From Caulobacterales bacterium (GTDB lineage Bacteria; Pseudomonadota; Alphaproteobacteria; Caulobacterales; Caulobacteraceae): 64,000 nucleotides of DNA. Every line of letters begins with the position of its first letter. Within the stretch, counting starts at the first letter, position 1. A program made the translations under genes and the position numbers. The DNA is taken from contig JAEKKJ010000016.1 of assembly GCA_019510435.1 (NCBI GenBank), positions 248,001 through 312,000 of the forward strand, in the 5' to 3' direction. Below the pieces are notes generated by a model, which saw nothing but the letters and a program-made list of their open reading frames with translations, was not told where the DNA came from and ran no database searches. Positions 33,257-42,611 of the stretch are shown piece after piece.

Positions 33257-34156
33257 CTAGCTGAGCGCCGGCGCCGCCTCGCGGGTGGTCGACCAGGCCG
33301 CGCCGGCCGCCGCTGCGATCACGGCCGCGAGGCCCGCGAGCTGCGACAGGCTCAGCGCCTCGTGCAGCAGGACGAAGCCGCTGAGCGCGCCCAGCGCCGG
33401 CTCCAGGCTGGTGAACACCGAGAAGGTCCGCGCCGGCAGGCGGGGCATGGCGTAGAGCTCCAGCGAGAACGGCACCGCAGTGGAGAACAGCGCCACCGCC
33501 AAGGCCAGCGGAATGAGCCCAGGCGACAGGAGGGCCAGGCCCGCGTGGGCCACGCCCACGGGCAGGACCAGCACCGCCGCCACGGTGGTCGCCAGGGCCG
33601 CAGCTGACTTGCCGAAGGTCGCGCCGGCCGCCCGGCCCCAGAGGATGTAGCCAGCCCAGGCGGCGGCCGCGCCGAGCGCCCAGGCCACGCCCACGAGGTC
33701 GAGGGGACGCGAGCCCGCGCCATGCCCCACCAGCGCCCAGACGCCGGCCGCGGCCAGCACCGCCCAGGCCAGGTCGCGGTGCCGGCGTGATCCCAGGACC
33801 GCGATGGACAGCGGCCCCAGGAACTGCAGTGCGATGGCCACGCCCTGCGGCAGGTGGGAGATGGCCTTGTAGAACATCACCATGGCGCCGGCGCTGGAGA
33901 GGCCGAGGCCCAGCAGGGGCAGCAAGGGGGCCTGCTTCGGCCAGTCGCGCCACGGCCGGGCGACCGCCAGCAGCATGACGGCGGCCAGGCCGATCCGCAG
34001 GGTGGCCGCGCCCTCCGGGCCGACGGCCGGGAACAGCCCCTTGGCGAACGACGCGCCCAGCTGGAAGCACGCCATGGCCGCGAGAAGCGCGATCAGCGGC
34101 AGGAGGAACGCGGGCGCTCGACGATTGACCTGATCCACGGCGCCCCGACTCTCCAA
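33257..34156 (-). CDS. EamA/RhtA-family transporter
   Basis: This 299-residue drug/metabolite superfamily protein has about ten transmembrane helices in two EamA halves. It includes the RhtA-like segment VMFYKAISHLPQGVAIALQFLGP and the C-terminal TSLEPALGALSGFVLLHEAL. RhtA-type members export threonine and homoserine. It precedes the ThDP enzyme gene on the same strand by 92 bases. The substrate is inferred from family only. Confidence 0.87.
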   Translation of the reverse strand: MESRGAVDQVNRRAPAFLLPLIALLAAMACFQLGASFAKGLFPAVGPEGAATLRIGLAAVMLLAVARPWRDWPKQAPLLPLLGLGLSSAGAMVMFYKAISHLPQGVAIALQFLGPLSIAVLGSRRHRDLAWAVLAAAGVWALVGHGAGSRPLDLVGVAWALGAAAAWAGYILWGRAAGATFGKSAAALATTVAAVLVLPVGVAHAGLALLSPGLIPLALAVALFSTAVPFSLELYAMPRLPARTFSVFTSLEPALGALSGFVLLHEALSLSQLAGLAAVIAAAAGAAWSTTREAAPALS

Positions 34157-34243
34157 CCCTGGCCGTGGAAGATGGGGAGGTCGCGGGGAGCGGAAAAGGC
34201 GCCAGTCGCAGGAAAGCGGGCGCTGCCGCGCGGCACGGCGGTT

Positions 34244-35194
34244 CTAGGAGGTGCGGCCCTGGAGGCGCCAGACCAGCGGGCGGACCAGGGCGGCCAGCAC
34301 CACCAGGGGCGAAAGCGCCCAGGCCGCGATGCGCGCGCCGATGCCGTCCGCGCGCTTGCGGAAGAACCGGGCCAGGCCCACGCCCTTGTGGAACTCCACC
34401 GCCAGCGGGCTGGTCTGGCTGGTGCCGCCGATGTGGACCACCTCGGCCCTGGGGTGGAACAGCACGCGGCCACCCTGCTGGCGCACGCGCCAGCACAGGT
34501 CCACGTCCTCGACGTGCAGGAAGTAGCCCTCGTCGAAGCCGTCCACGGCCGCGAAGTCCTCGCGGCGCATGCAGAAGCAAGCGCCGGAGATGGTGGGTAC
34601 GGCGGCGACCTGCCCCGGCAGCGCCTCGTCCTCCCAGTGCACCTCGTACTGGCGCCAGCCCGGCGTCGCGCGCGCCAGCCCGCTGATCGACAGGAGGGCG
34701 CTGATCGGGGTGATCTCGCCGCGTCGGGCGCCGCGCTGTTCGGTGCGGTCGGCGTTCAGGACCCGGCCGCCGATGACACAGGGAACGGGCTGATCATGGA
34801 TGGCGCGCGCCAGCTCGGCGACGCAGCCGGGCTGGAGGAAGGCGTCGGGATTCAGGAACACCAGGAGGTCGCCGGTCGCCCGGGCGGCCCCCAGGTTGGC
34901 GCCCTTGGCAAAGCCGACATTGCCCTGGCCGCTGACCAGCACGAGGCGGGCGTCGCGCGCCGCCAGCGCCCGCAGGCGCTCGGCCTCGCGGTCGCTGGAG
35001 CCGTTGTCCACCACCACCAGCTCGTCCACCATCGGATCGGCCAGGGCGCAGGCCAGGCTCTCGCCCAGCGCCTCGCCGGTCATGTAGACGACCATCACCA
35101 CCGACACCTTCCGGCGCGGCCGCAGGACGGCCGTCACGTCGGCGGCTTCGACGGCGGCTTCAACGGCGATGATGGGCGCGGCGATGCCGTTCAT
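34244..35194 (-). CDS. Family 2 glycosyltransferase (rhamnosyltransferase-like)
   Basis: This 316-residue GT2 enzyme has [20 protein letters not shown] (about 30-49), [16 protein letters not shown] (metal site), [11 protein letters not shown] and the active-site helix EDVDLCWR. This WbbL-like layout is typical of rhamnosyl- or O-antigen-type transferases. The C-terminus has a hydrophobic helix ([17 protein letters not shown]). The start ATG at 35194 overlaps the thrS stop (ATGA), giving a coupled yidD-thrS-GT unit. Confidence 0.88.
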   Translation of the reverse strand: MNGIAAPIIAVEAAVEAADVTAVLRPRRKVSVVMVVYMTGEALGESLACALADPMVDELVVVDNGSSDREAERLRALAARDARLVLVSGQGNVGFAKGANLGAARATGDLLVFLNPDAFLQPGCVAELARAIHDQPVPCVIGGRVLNADRTEQRGARRGEITPISALLSISGLARATPGWRQYEVHWEDEALPGQVAAVPTISGACFCMRREDFAAVDGFDEGYFLHVEDVDLCWRVRQQGGRVLFHPRAEVVHIGGTSQTSPLAVEFHKGVGLARFFRKRADGIGARIAAWALSPLVVLAALVRPLVWRLQGRTS

Positions 35195-37167
35195 CCAACC
35201 TCCACTGCGCCGGCCATCCCCATGGCCGGACTCGCGGCGTGTCCCGTGCGGGCAACATCCGGCGGTTGGGCCTCGCTGGCAAGGCGCTTCGCGGCCTCTT
35301 CCAGGGTCAGGATCTCCTGGCCGTCGGACCCCAGGCGGCGCAGGGCGACCTTGCCCTCCTCCGCCTCGCGGCGACCCACCACGGCGATCACCGGGACCTT
35401 GGCGAGGGAGTGCTCGCGGACCTTGTAGTTGATCTTCTCGTTGCGCAGGTCGGTCTCCACGCGAAGCCCCTGGGCCCTCAGGACCTCGGCGGCCTTGAGC
35501 GCGAAGGCGTCGGCGTCGGAGGTGATCGTGGCGAGCACCACCTGCACCGGCGCCAGCCACAACGGGAACGCGCCGGCATAGTTCTCGATCATCACGCCCA
35601 GGAAGCGCTCCATCGAGCCGCAGATCGCGCGGTGCAGCATGACCGGCCGCTGCTTGGAGCCGTCCTCGGCCACATATTCGGCGTCCAGCCGCTCGGGCAG
35701 CACATAGTCCAGCTGCAGCGTCCCGCACTGCCACGTGCGGCCGATGGCGTCCCTCAGGTGGAACTCCAGCTTGGGTCCGTAGAAGGCGCCCTCGCCCGGC
35801 AGCATTTCCACCGTGCAGCCGGCGGCGATGGCCGCCCGCTCCAGCTTCTTCTCGGCCTCGTCCCAGATCTCGTCCGTGCCGAAGCGCTGGTCGGGGCGCA
35901 GGGCCAGCTTCACCGAGTGCAGCTCCAGGCCGCAGTCGCGATAGACCCCTTCCAGCAGCCGCACGAACTTCGTGGACTCCGCCTCGATCTGGTCCTCGCG
36001 GCAGAAGATGTGGGCGTCGTCCTGGGTGAAGGCGCGGACCCGGAAGATGCCGTGCAGGGCGCCGGAGGGCTCGTAGCGGTGGCAGGCGCCGAACTCCGCC
36101 ATGCGCAGCGGCAGGTCGCGATACGACTTCTGGCCATGGTTGAAGATCTGGACGTGCCCCGGACAGTTCATGGGTTTCACGGCCAGGACTTCGCCTTCCG
36201 TCGTCTCGCAGGTGAACATGTTCTGGCCGAACTTCTGCCAGTGCCCCGAGCGCTCCCAGAGTTCGCGGTCCATGATCTGCGGGGCCTTGACCTCCACATA
36301 GCCGTCCGCGTCCAGCCGGCGGCGCATATAGGCCTCGACCGTGCGGTAGAGCGTCCAGCCCTTGGGGTGCCAGAAGATCATCCCCTTGGCCTCTTCCTGC
36401 ATGTGGAAGAGATCCATGGCGCGGCCGATCTTGCGGTGGTCGCGCTTCTCGGCCTCCTCAAGCCGGTGCAGGTGGTCGGCGAGGTCCTGCTCGCTGGCCC
36501 AGGCGGTGCCGTAGATCCGCTGGAGCATCGGGTTGCGATGGTCGCCGCGCCAGTAGGCGCCGGCCAGCTTGGTCAGCTTGAACGCCTTGCCCGCGGCCTT
36601 GGTGGACGGCAGGTGCGGCCCCCGGCAGAGATCCTTCCAGTTCCCCTGGCGGTAGACGCTGATCCTCTCGCCGGCCGGGATGCTCTCGATGATCTGGGCC
36701 TTGTACTCCTCGCCGATCGACCGGAAGTGCTTGATCGCCTCGTCGCGGTCCCACTCCTCGCGCACGATCCGCTCGTCGCGGTCGACGATCTCCTTCATGC
36801 GCTGCTCGATCTTGGCCAGGTCGTCCAGGCTGAACGGCTCTTCGCGCGCGAAGTCGTAGTAGAAGCCGTCCTCGATCGCCGGGCCGATGGTCACCTGCGT
36901 GCCCGGGAACAGCTCCTGCACCGCCTCGGCCAGGATGTGGCTAACGTCGTGGCGGATGGTCTCCAGGGCCTCGGGACTGTCGCGCGTGACGATCTCGAAC
37001 TTGCCGCCCTTGTCCAGCGGACGGTCCAGGTCGAGCAGCTCGCCGTCCAGCTTGATCAGGACGGCCTTCTTCTCCAGGGACTTGGAGATGCCGGCGGCGA
37101 TCTCGCGGCCCGTGACGCCGTCGTCGAACTCGCGTTTGGCGCCGTCGGGGAAAACCAGGTCGATCAT
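35191..37167 (-). CDS. thrS: Threonyl-tRNA synthetase
   Basis: Charges tRNA-Thr. The 658-residue class II synthetase has an N-terminal TGS domain (about 1-62), the editing domain with [12 protein letters not shown] (about 74-85), and the catalytic core with the zinc-binding MNCPGH motif (and later His residues), motif 2 [12 protein letters not shown] and motif 3 [10 protein letters not shown]-terminal anticodon domain completes it. Length is normal. It overlaps yidD upstream and the glycosyltransferase downstream, both by ATGA. Confidence 0.97.
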   Translation of the reverse strand: MIDLVFPDGAKREFDDGVTGREIAAGISKSLEKKAVLIKLDGELLDLDRPLDKGGKFEIVTRDSPEALETIRHDVSHILAEAVQELFPGTQVTIGPAIEDGFYYDFAREEPFSLDDLAKIEQRMKEIVDRDERIVREEWDRDEAIKHFRSIGEEYKAQIIESIPAGERISVYRQGNWKDLCRGPHLPSTKAAGKAFKLTKLAGAYWRGDHRNPMLQRIYGTAWASEQDLADHLHRLEEAEKRDHRKIGRAMDLFHMQEEAKGMIFWHPKGWTLYRTVEAYMRRRLDADGYVEVKAPQIMDRELWERSGHWQKFGQNMFTCETTEGEVLAVKPMNCPGHVQIFNHGQKSYRDLPLRMAEFGACHRYEPSGALHGIFRVRAFTQDDAHIFCREDQIEAESTKFVRLLEGVYRDCGLELHSVKLALRPDQRFGTDEIWDEAEKKLERAAIAAGCTVEMLPGEGAFYGPKLEFHLRDAIGRTWQCGTLQLDYVLPERLDAEYVAEDGSKQRPVMLHRAICGSMERFLGVMIENYAGAFPLWLAPVQVVLATITSDADAFALKAAEVLRAQGLRVETDLRNEKINYKVREHSLAKVPVIAVVGRREAEEGKVALRRLGSDGQEILTLEEAAKRLASEAQPPDVARTGHAASPAMGMAGAVEVG

Positions 37168-37439
37168 GTTTCACACTTCCAGTCGCGCGCGGGCCCGTTC
37201 TTCCGGGCAGTCCCGCGCGGCGGCGGCGGCGGGTCGTAGCCCGCGCCGCCCCAGGGATGGCATCGACACAGCCTGCGCACGGTGAGCCAGCTCCCCCGCA
37301 CAGGGCCGTGGCCGATCAGGGCGTCCGCGGCGTATTCCGAACAGGTCGGAAGGAACCGGCACTGCCGCCCGATCAGCGGCGAAAGCGTCAGCTTGTAGGC
37401 GCGCAAGGCGCCCCTGACGCAGCTCTCGTAGAGGGTCAT
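37164..37439 (-). CDS. yidD: Membrane protein insertion efficiency factor YidD
   Basis: YidD is a small peripheral membrane protein that assists insertion via YidC. The 91-residue sequence has the diagnostic [20 protein letters not shown] (about 15-34), with its conserved Cys residues, and [16 protein letters not shown] (about 57-72). It is usually near rnpA-yidC; here it precedes thrS with an ATGA overlap, an arrangement I think occurs in related alphaproteobacteria. Confidence 0.95.
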   Translation of the reverse strand: MTLYESCVRGALRAYKLTLSPLIGRQCRFLPTCSEYAADALIGHGPVRGSWLTVRRLCRCHPWGGAGYDPPPPPRGTARKNGPARDWKCET

Positions 37440-37721
37440 GCCGATTTGCGGGCTTTGCGATCAGTCCCGAGCCTTAAGCCCAAGACCCCGAGAGGTTCAA
37501 GCCACGCCGGCGGGGCTAGTTCGCGCAAAGGCAGGCGCCGCCGCGGGGCGGCGAGCCAGGGCTATGGGCATGTCCGTCCGGCGCATCATGGCGGCACGCC
37601 CTATCACAGATGGGCGCGCGACGGAACCTGGTGGCCCCGCGCAAATGGCGTGAGGAGGCGCAACCCGTTGATTAGGCGGGCATCGCCGGGATTCATGCGG
37701 ACCTGGGATAGCCGGTCGGTT
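37440..37721. other. Intergenic stretch without visible gene
   Basis: These 282 bases separate yidD from the PEP-CTERM gene. They must contain the yidD promoter at the left. I see no hairpin with a T-run, no RNA gene and no coding signal. Confidence 0.5.
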
Positions 37722-38321
37722 CTAGGCTGCGGCGCGCCGGCGGGCGCGCAGCGCCCCGCCCGCGAGGCCCAGGCCACCGATCATCAGCATCCAGGTTGCA
37801 GGCTCGGGCACGGCGCGGTCGACTTGCCCGGAGAAGGTGAAGCTGGGATCGGTGTAGATGCTGATCTGCAGATCGCCGCCGCTGGTGTGGATCACGTCCC
37901 CGCCGCCCCATTCGCTGAAGTCGCTGCCGATCGGCCCGAAGCTGTGCTTGAGGTCCAGGGCCGTGGCGGCGGTGGCGAGCAGGATGTCGCGCTGGTTGGG
38001 GTTGAACTGGCTGAAGACGACTTCGCGGCTCAGCGGGTTGGTGCTGGTGGCGATTTCGGTCGGCGCCAGGAAGGTGGCCGTGGCGAAGCCGCCGATGCTG
38101 ACCGTCGTGGAGTCCAGCTTGAGGAACTCATCGCCCAATCCGTTGACGGTGATGTTCGCGGTATCGCCGTCCAGGTTGAACACGAAGGCCTGGTCGGTGA
38201 GGACCGTCCCGTTGAACGACCCGGTCAGCTTGCCGGAGATCGTATAGACGGCGTGGGACGCCAGCGCCGGGCCAGCGCCCGCCAGGGCCGCGGCGGCGAC
38301 AAGGCCTGCAATCCACTTCAT
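37722..38321 (-). CDS. PEPxxWA-CTERM sorting domain protein
   Basis: This 199-residue exported protein has a signal peptide (1-21, ending ALAS), a beta-rich Thr/Ser body without Cys, and a C-terminal sorting signal VPEPATWMLMIGGLGLAGGA followed by RARRR. The signal is the PEP motif, hydrophobic helix and basic end that exosortase recognises. The exosortase gene is not in the window. It is likely surface- or matrix-associated. It lies next to the LuxR-type regulator on the same strand (156 bases between), which might control it. Confidence 0.88.
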   Translation of the reverse strand: MKWIAGLVAAAALAGAGPALASHAVYTISGKLTGSFNGTVLTDQAFVFNLDGDTANITVNGLGDEFLKLDSTTVSIGGFATATFLAPTEIATSTNPLSREVVFSQFNPNQRDILLATAATALDLKHSFGPIGSDFSEWGGGDVIHTSGGDLQISIYTDPSFTFSGQVDRAVPEPATWMLMIGGLGLAGGALRARRRAAA

Positions 38322-38477
38322 CCGAACGCTCCTGCGTCATGCCGACAAGAAAGGGTTGCCGGAGGTTGGGCGCCTGCAGGCCGAGCAAGTCGGGTCGCGT
38401 CGGCCAGCTGCCATCCCATCTCCGGCCGGCCCAACCTGCGACAGGCCGCGCGCCGGCGCGCTGCCCATTTGGGTAGG

Positions 38478-39725
38478 TCAGGCCGCGTCGGAGGCCGCAT
38501 CCCGCTGAAAATCCGCCCCCGCCCCCGCCCCATCGATGGCGTCAGGCAGCGACGGCGCGCCGTTGGCGATGCGCCATTGCAGCGGCTGGGCCTGCAGCTT
38601 GGCCACCAGCTCGCCCTGCCGATGGACGCCCGTCTTGGCGAAGACACCCTTGAGGAGGAAGCGGACCGCGTTGCGGGTGACCCCGCGGGTCTCCGCGAAG
38701 TCCTCCAGCGATCCCCCTTCGGACAGCAGCGCCGCCAGCCGCGCCTCCTGCGGCGTCAGGCCGAACCATTCGCGCAGGTGCTCGATGTTCTCGACGGAGG
38801 TGCGGAAGTTGCGCCCGGCCACGATCATCACCTGGGCGGAGCCGAAGTCGGGATTGCGCGACGGCTGGCCCGATCCTTCGATACGCAGCGCCATGGCCCC
38901 GACGCTCGGGGCGTCCGGCGCCTCCAGCGAGAGCGCCGCGCATCGGCGCTGGCCGTCGGGCGCCGCCACCGATTTCAGCACCTGCAGCTGGCGGCGGTCG
39001 CGCAGCGCCAGCCGGCCGGCCTCCTCGCGGAAGTAGCCGTCGCGCAGCAGCGCCGCGCCGACCGGATTGGCGTAGGTGATCCGAAGGTCGGCGTCGCACA
39101 TCAGCACTGCCGTCGGCGCGCGATCCAGCACCTGGCGCGCGCTGTGGGCCGCCAGTTCGGCCTCGCCGATCCGCCGCGAAATGCGGGTCGCCCGCTGGAA
39201 GTGCGGCATCAGCAGGCGCAGCGCCGCTTCCAGACGGGCGGTCGATCCGCAGTCCGCGCCCGGGATGCAGAGCGCGAGGTGGTCCAGCCGGTGCCGGTCG
39301 ATGAGCCCCAGCACGCCCACCTCCATGCGGAAATCCGCCAGGTAGTCGGTGAAGAAGGCGCTCTCCCGGAACACCTCGCGATCGACCAGGGCGTCGGAGT
39401 GGCAGACCGAGCCCACCGGCAGCTCATGGCCGCGCACGCTCCAGGGCTGGCTCCCGGCGAAGGCGTGGGCATAGGCCTGCCGCGCCCTGGCGTGGACCCC
39501 GGCGCTGCCGACGAACCGGCCGCTCGCTGGCGAGACGCGCTCCCAGATCAGCATGGCGCAGTCCCAGGTCGTGGGCGCGAAGCTGTCCAGGAGGCGGGTC
39601 AGGGCCACTTCCCAGTGGCCCGGCGCTATGGCGGCCTCGTAGATGTCGGAGACGACGGCGTCGTAGTCGGCCACCGAGACGAGCTTGGCGGAGGCCGCTC
39701 GCGATGGATGCGAAGGCTGGAACAT
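38478..39725 (-). CDS. LuxR-type HTH regulator with PAS-like domain
   Basis: The 415-residue protein has a GAF-like N-terminal region, a PAS-like middle (APTAVLMCDADLRITYANPV, about residues 212-231) and a C-terminal LuxR-type helix-turn-helix (LTPQEARLAALLSEGGSLED and onward, about 335-400). Such regulators occur often in alphaproteobacteria and sense small molecules or redox state. The ATG at 39725 is preferred to an upstream start at 39809, whose extra residues are Arg-rich and not domain-like. The ligand is unknown. It lies upstream of the PEP-CTERM gene on the same strand. Confidence 0.83.
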   Translation of the reverse strand: MFQPSHPSRAASAKLVSVADYDAVVSDIYEAAIAPGHWEVALTRLLDSFAPTTWDCAMLIWERVSPASGRFVGSAGVHARARQAYAHAFAGSQPWSVRGHELPVGSVCHSDALVDREVFRESAFFTDYLADFRMEVGVLGLIDRHRLDHLALCIPGADCGSTARLEAALRLLMPHFQRATRISRRIGEAELAAHSARQVLDRAPTAVLMCDADLRITYANPVGAALLRDGYFREEAGRLALRDRRQLQVLKSVAAPDGQRRCAALSLEAPDAPSVGAMALRIEGSGQPSRNPDFGSAQVMIVAGRNFRTSVENIEHLREWFGLTPQEARLAALLSEGGSLEDFAETRGVTRNAVRFLLKGVFAKTGVHRQGELVAKLQAQPLQWRIANGAPSLPDAIDGAGAGADFQRDAASDAA

Positions 39726-39826
39726 CGGCCGTCCCCCGCGCCCCGCACACTGCGCGGCCGCCCTGTGTCGACTCATAGACGCAACCACGCATGGGACGCG
39801 ACCCCGCACGCCCCACAGGCGAAAGC

Positions 39827-40264
39827 TTAGGATTCACCACCGTGGATGGCCGCCCGCATCGCCTCGGTCACCGCTTCGAAGGCCAGCAGGGTCGAGGTAT
39901 GGCGCGCCGGATAGTCCTTCACCGGCTCCAGCAGGGCGAGGTCGGCGAAGCGGCCGGCGGGCGGCGCGCCGCCCGCCTTCAGCATGGCGCGGAACTGCTC
40001 GCGGGTGGTCTCCAGCTCGGCCAGGGACGCGCCGATCACATGCGCGCCCAGCACCGAGGCGGCAGCCTGGCCCAGGGCGCAGGCCTTCACGTCCTGGGCG
40101 AAGTCGGCCACCCGGTCGCCGTCCACCCGGACGTCCACCACGACCCGGCTGCCGCACAGCTTGGAGACCTTCTCGACCGTCGCGTGCGGCGCGGCCAACC
40201 GGCCCAGCCGGGGCGTTTCCGCCGCCAGCCGCAGCACCTTGGCCGAATAGAGGTCGTCGATCAT
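39827..40264 (-). CDS. Iron-sulfur cluster assembly scaffold-like protein
   Basis: This 145-residue IscU/NifU-N-like protein starts MIDDLYSAKVLRLAAETPRL and shows two of the three conserved cysteines: Cys in VSKLCGSRVVV (about 37) and in VKACALGQAAASV (about 61). The third cysteine, normally near the end of the fold, appears replaced in YPARHTSTLLAFEAV. This points to a specialised or non-canonical scaffold. It is divergent from the YeiH-like gene and convergent with no other gene (101 bases to the LuxR-type gene start). Confidence 0.82.
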   Translation of the reverse strand: MIDDLYSAKVLRLAAETPRLGRLAAPHATVEKVSKLCGSRVVVDVRVDGDRVADFAQDVKACALGQAAASVLGAHVIGASLAELETTREQFRAMLKAGGAPPAGRFADLALLEPVKDYPARHTSTLLAFEAVTEAMRAAIHGGES

Positions 40265-40377
40265 CCCGCTTAGGTCGTCATCGCGGGGGCCGCTGTCAAA
40301 TCCCAGGTCCAAACCCCGGCCATGGCGCGACGAGAAGCGGCGCCGCAAAGTGCGCGGCAGATTCGGGAGGGCCGCGC

Positions 40378-41460
40378 ATGATCCGCGACATCGCCACAGA
40401 CGCGGCCGCCGCGCACGAGATGTACGCCTCGCTGGACGGCATGGAAGGCTTGCCCCCCGAGACCCGGGCGCGCAGCCGCACCCTGGCCGACGTAGGCCGG
40501 GCGGTCTATCCGGGCCTGATCGCCGCCGGCGCCCTGGGCCTCGCCGCCGACTGGCTGTCGGGCCACTACGGCGCGCCGGTGATGCTGTTCTCGCTCTTGT
40601 TGGGCATGGCGTTCCACTTCCTGCACCAGGACGGACGCTGCGTGGCCGGGATCGAGTTCGCCTCCAAGGCCATCCTGCGCACCGGCGTGGCCCTGCTGGG
40701 CGCGCGGATCACCGTGGAGCAGATCCTGGGCCTGGGCGTCACGCCCATCGCCATGGTCGTGGTCGGCGTCACCACCACCATCCTGATGGGCGTCGTGCTG
40801 GCGCGGGCGCTGGGCCTCAACCGCAGCTTCGGCCTGCTCTCCGGCGGGTCGGTGGGCATCTGCGGCGCCTCGGCGGCGCTCGCCATCGCCTCGGTCCTGC
40901 CCAAGACGCGGGAGAGCGAGCGCGACCTGATCCTGACCGTGGTGGTGGTGACCACGCTCTCGACCATCACCATGGTGCTCTACCCGATGCTGGTGGCCGC
41001 CATCGGCCTTTCGCACCAGCAGGCCGGCATCTTCCTCGGCGGGTCGATCCATGACGTGGCCCAGGTGGTGGGCGCCGGCTACATGATCTCGCCCCAGACC
41101 GGCGACATCGCCACCTATGTGAAGCTCTTGCGGGTGGCCATGCTGCTGCTGGTGGTGCCGGCGGTGGCCCTGGCGGTGGCGCGCGGGCAGCGCGGGCAGG
41201 CCAAGGCGCCCCTGCCCTGGTTCCTGTTCGGCTTCGCCGCCCTGGTGGCGATCAACAGCCTGGGCTTCCTCGCCAAGCCGATGGTCACCCTGGCCAGCGA
41301 CGTCTCCCGCTGGTGTCTGGTGATCGCCATCGCGGCCCTGGGCATGAAGACCTCGTTCCAGTTCCTTGCCGCCGCGGGCTGGCGGCCGGTGCTGGCGATG
41401 GTGCTGGAGACCCTGTGGCTGGGCGCCCTGGTGCTGGCCTGCGTGACCTGGCTGACCTGA
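40378..41460 (+). CDS. YeiH family transporter (putative sulfate exporter)
   Basis: The 360-residue protein has about 10-11 transmembrane segments and the YeiH/Cons_hypoth698 signatures LLGMAFHFL, ILRTGVALLGARIT (about 97-110), GGSVGICGASAALAIA and GGSIHDVAQVVGAG. The family is annotated as putative sulfate or sulfite exporters, with weak biochemical support. The start at 40378 has a GGGAGG ribosome-binding site 7 bases upstream; a longer open frame upstream is not coding. The nearby sulfatase gene makes sulfur export plausible (inference). Confidence 0.9.
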   Translation: MIRDIATDAAAAHEMYASLDGMEGLPPETRARSRTLADVGRAVYPGLIAAGALGLAADWLSGHYGAPVMLFSLLLGMAFHFLHQDGRCVAGIEFASKAILRTGVALLGARITVEQILGLGVTPIAMVVVGVTTTILMGVVLARALGLNRSFGLLSGGSVGICGASAALAIASVLPKTRESERDLILTVVVVTTLSTITMVLYPMLVAAIGLSHQQAGIFLGGSIHDVAQVVGAGYMISPQTGDIATYVKLLRVAMLLLVVPAVALAVARGQRGQAKAPLPWFLFGFAALVAINSLGFLAKPMVTLASDVSRWCLVIAIAALGMKTSFQFLAAAGWRPVLAMVLETLWLGALVLACVTWLT

Positions 41461-41484
41461 AGCTCAGCGCGGGCGCGAGCCGCT

Positions 41485-41596
41485 AGAGCACGATGACTCT
41501 TGTCGGAATCGACAAGAGTCTGAATCGTGCTCGTCGACTAAAGATGGCGAGCCTGTTCTTCCCGCTTTGATGGTTCCATCAGAGCGGGACAGGCTC
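41485..41596. terminator. Two tandem hairpins between convergent genes
   Basis: Hairpin 1: AGCACGAT (41487-41494) and GACTCTTGTCG (41495-41505) pair with CGACAAGAGTC (41510-41520) and ATCGTGCT (41524-41531) around a GAAT loop. Hairpin 2: GAGCCTGT, CCCGCT and TGATGG (41549-41573) pair with CCATCA, AGCGGG and ACAGGCTC (41576-41596). Hairpin 2 ends inside the stop of the convergent regulator. They are probably bidirectional terminators; hairpin 1 resembles an interspersed repeat seen in related genomes (from memory). Confidence 0.65.
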
Positions 41597-42489
41597 TAGA
41601 CGGCGACTCGCATCACCAGTTGCGGGTTGGCTTTCAGGGTGCGGGCGGCGCAGGCCAGATGAACGCAAAGGCGGCTCGCATAGAGCCAGTCCAGGGCCTC
41701 GCGTCCCGCCTGCGTAAAGCGCAAGGTCCCCGGCTCCAACTCGACGAATCCGTGAAGGCCGGCGTCCTTGATGATTCGCGAGACATGGATGCGTGAGACG
41801 TGGAATCGACGCGCAGTCTCGCTGACCGAGAAGGGGATCGGCGCCGCGGGCGGGAAGCCCGGCGCCTTCGCCACCAGCCCGTGTAGGATCTGGATGCCGG
41901 CGAGGCGGTGCATGAAGATGCGATAGAAGTCGTCGAACGCCGAAGCCTGGCTGCTCCCCGCCACGAACGCATCGCCTTGTTCGACGACGAGGGCGTCCAG
42001 CACGCCGGGCGCGGCCAGGTTTCGCAGCACGATGCCGGCCGCCGGCTCCACGACGGCCGCGGCCTCGAGCAGACTGGCTTCGTGCTGCGCGTAGGAGGCG
42101 CGAAACTGGGGCGTCAGGCGATAGCTCTTGCGACGGGCCGCCCCGCTGGCGGGATCGAGCTCCAGGTAGCCGAGATAGCGCATGTAGCTCAGCAGGGCGC
42201 GCGCGCGGCCGGGGCTGACCAGCCCAAAGCCGGCGATGAAGGTCTTCAGGCGCGCAAGGGTCACGCCGCCGGACGCGCTCAGGTATGCGGCGCTGAGGCC
42301 TGCGACCGTCCGCCCGGCGTCCCTCAGGAGGCCGCCGAGCGCCGCATCCTCGTCGGCGTCCCGCAGCAGGGCGCTGGCCAGTCGTCGGGCCGCCGCCGGA
42401 TATTCAGGCCGGCGCCGGAGCCGATCCCGCATCTGCGCCAGGCGCGCCACATCGACGTCCCATTCGTAGAGAGACTCGATCTCACTCAT
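41596..42489 (-). CDS. Winged-helix-like regulator of unknown family
   Basis: This 297-residue protein is not recognised as a named family. It has two regions resembling DNA-binding folds. One is an N-terminal segment with LKTFIAGFGLVSPGRARALL and MRYLGYLELDP (about 85-115), typical of a winged helix. The other is a C-terminal helix-turn-helix (FSVSETARRFHVSRIHVSRI, about 220-239) followed by FVELEPGTLRFTQAGREAL. The ATG at 42489 is preferred to a TTG start at 42498. It is monocistronic. It may regulate neighbours such as the sulfatase (inference). Confidence 0.65.
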   Translation of the reverse strand: MSEIESLYEWDVDVARLAQMRDRLRRRPEYPAAARRLASALLRDADEDAALGGLLRDAGRTVAGLSAAYLSASGGVTLARLKTFIAGFGLVSPGRARALLSYMRYLGYLELDPASGAARRKSYRLTPQFRASYAQHEASLLEAAAVVEPAAGIVLRNLAAPGVLDALVVEQGDAFVAGSSQASAFDDFYRIFMHRLAGIQILHGLVAKAPGFPPAAPIPFSVSETARRFHVSRIHVSRIIKDAGLHGFVELEPGTLRFTQAGREALDWLYASRLCVHLACAARTLKANPQLVMRVAV

Positions 42490-42611
42490 CTTACGCAACA
42501 GTCCGACACGCGATTACGGCGCCGGTTCTTGCACCGTAGCCTTGGCCCTTCAAGCGGGGCTCGCCGGCGCGGATCGCCCTTCGGCGAGGCGCCGCGGTTG
42601 GGGCGCCGGGC

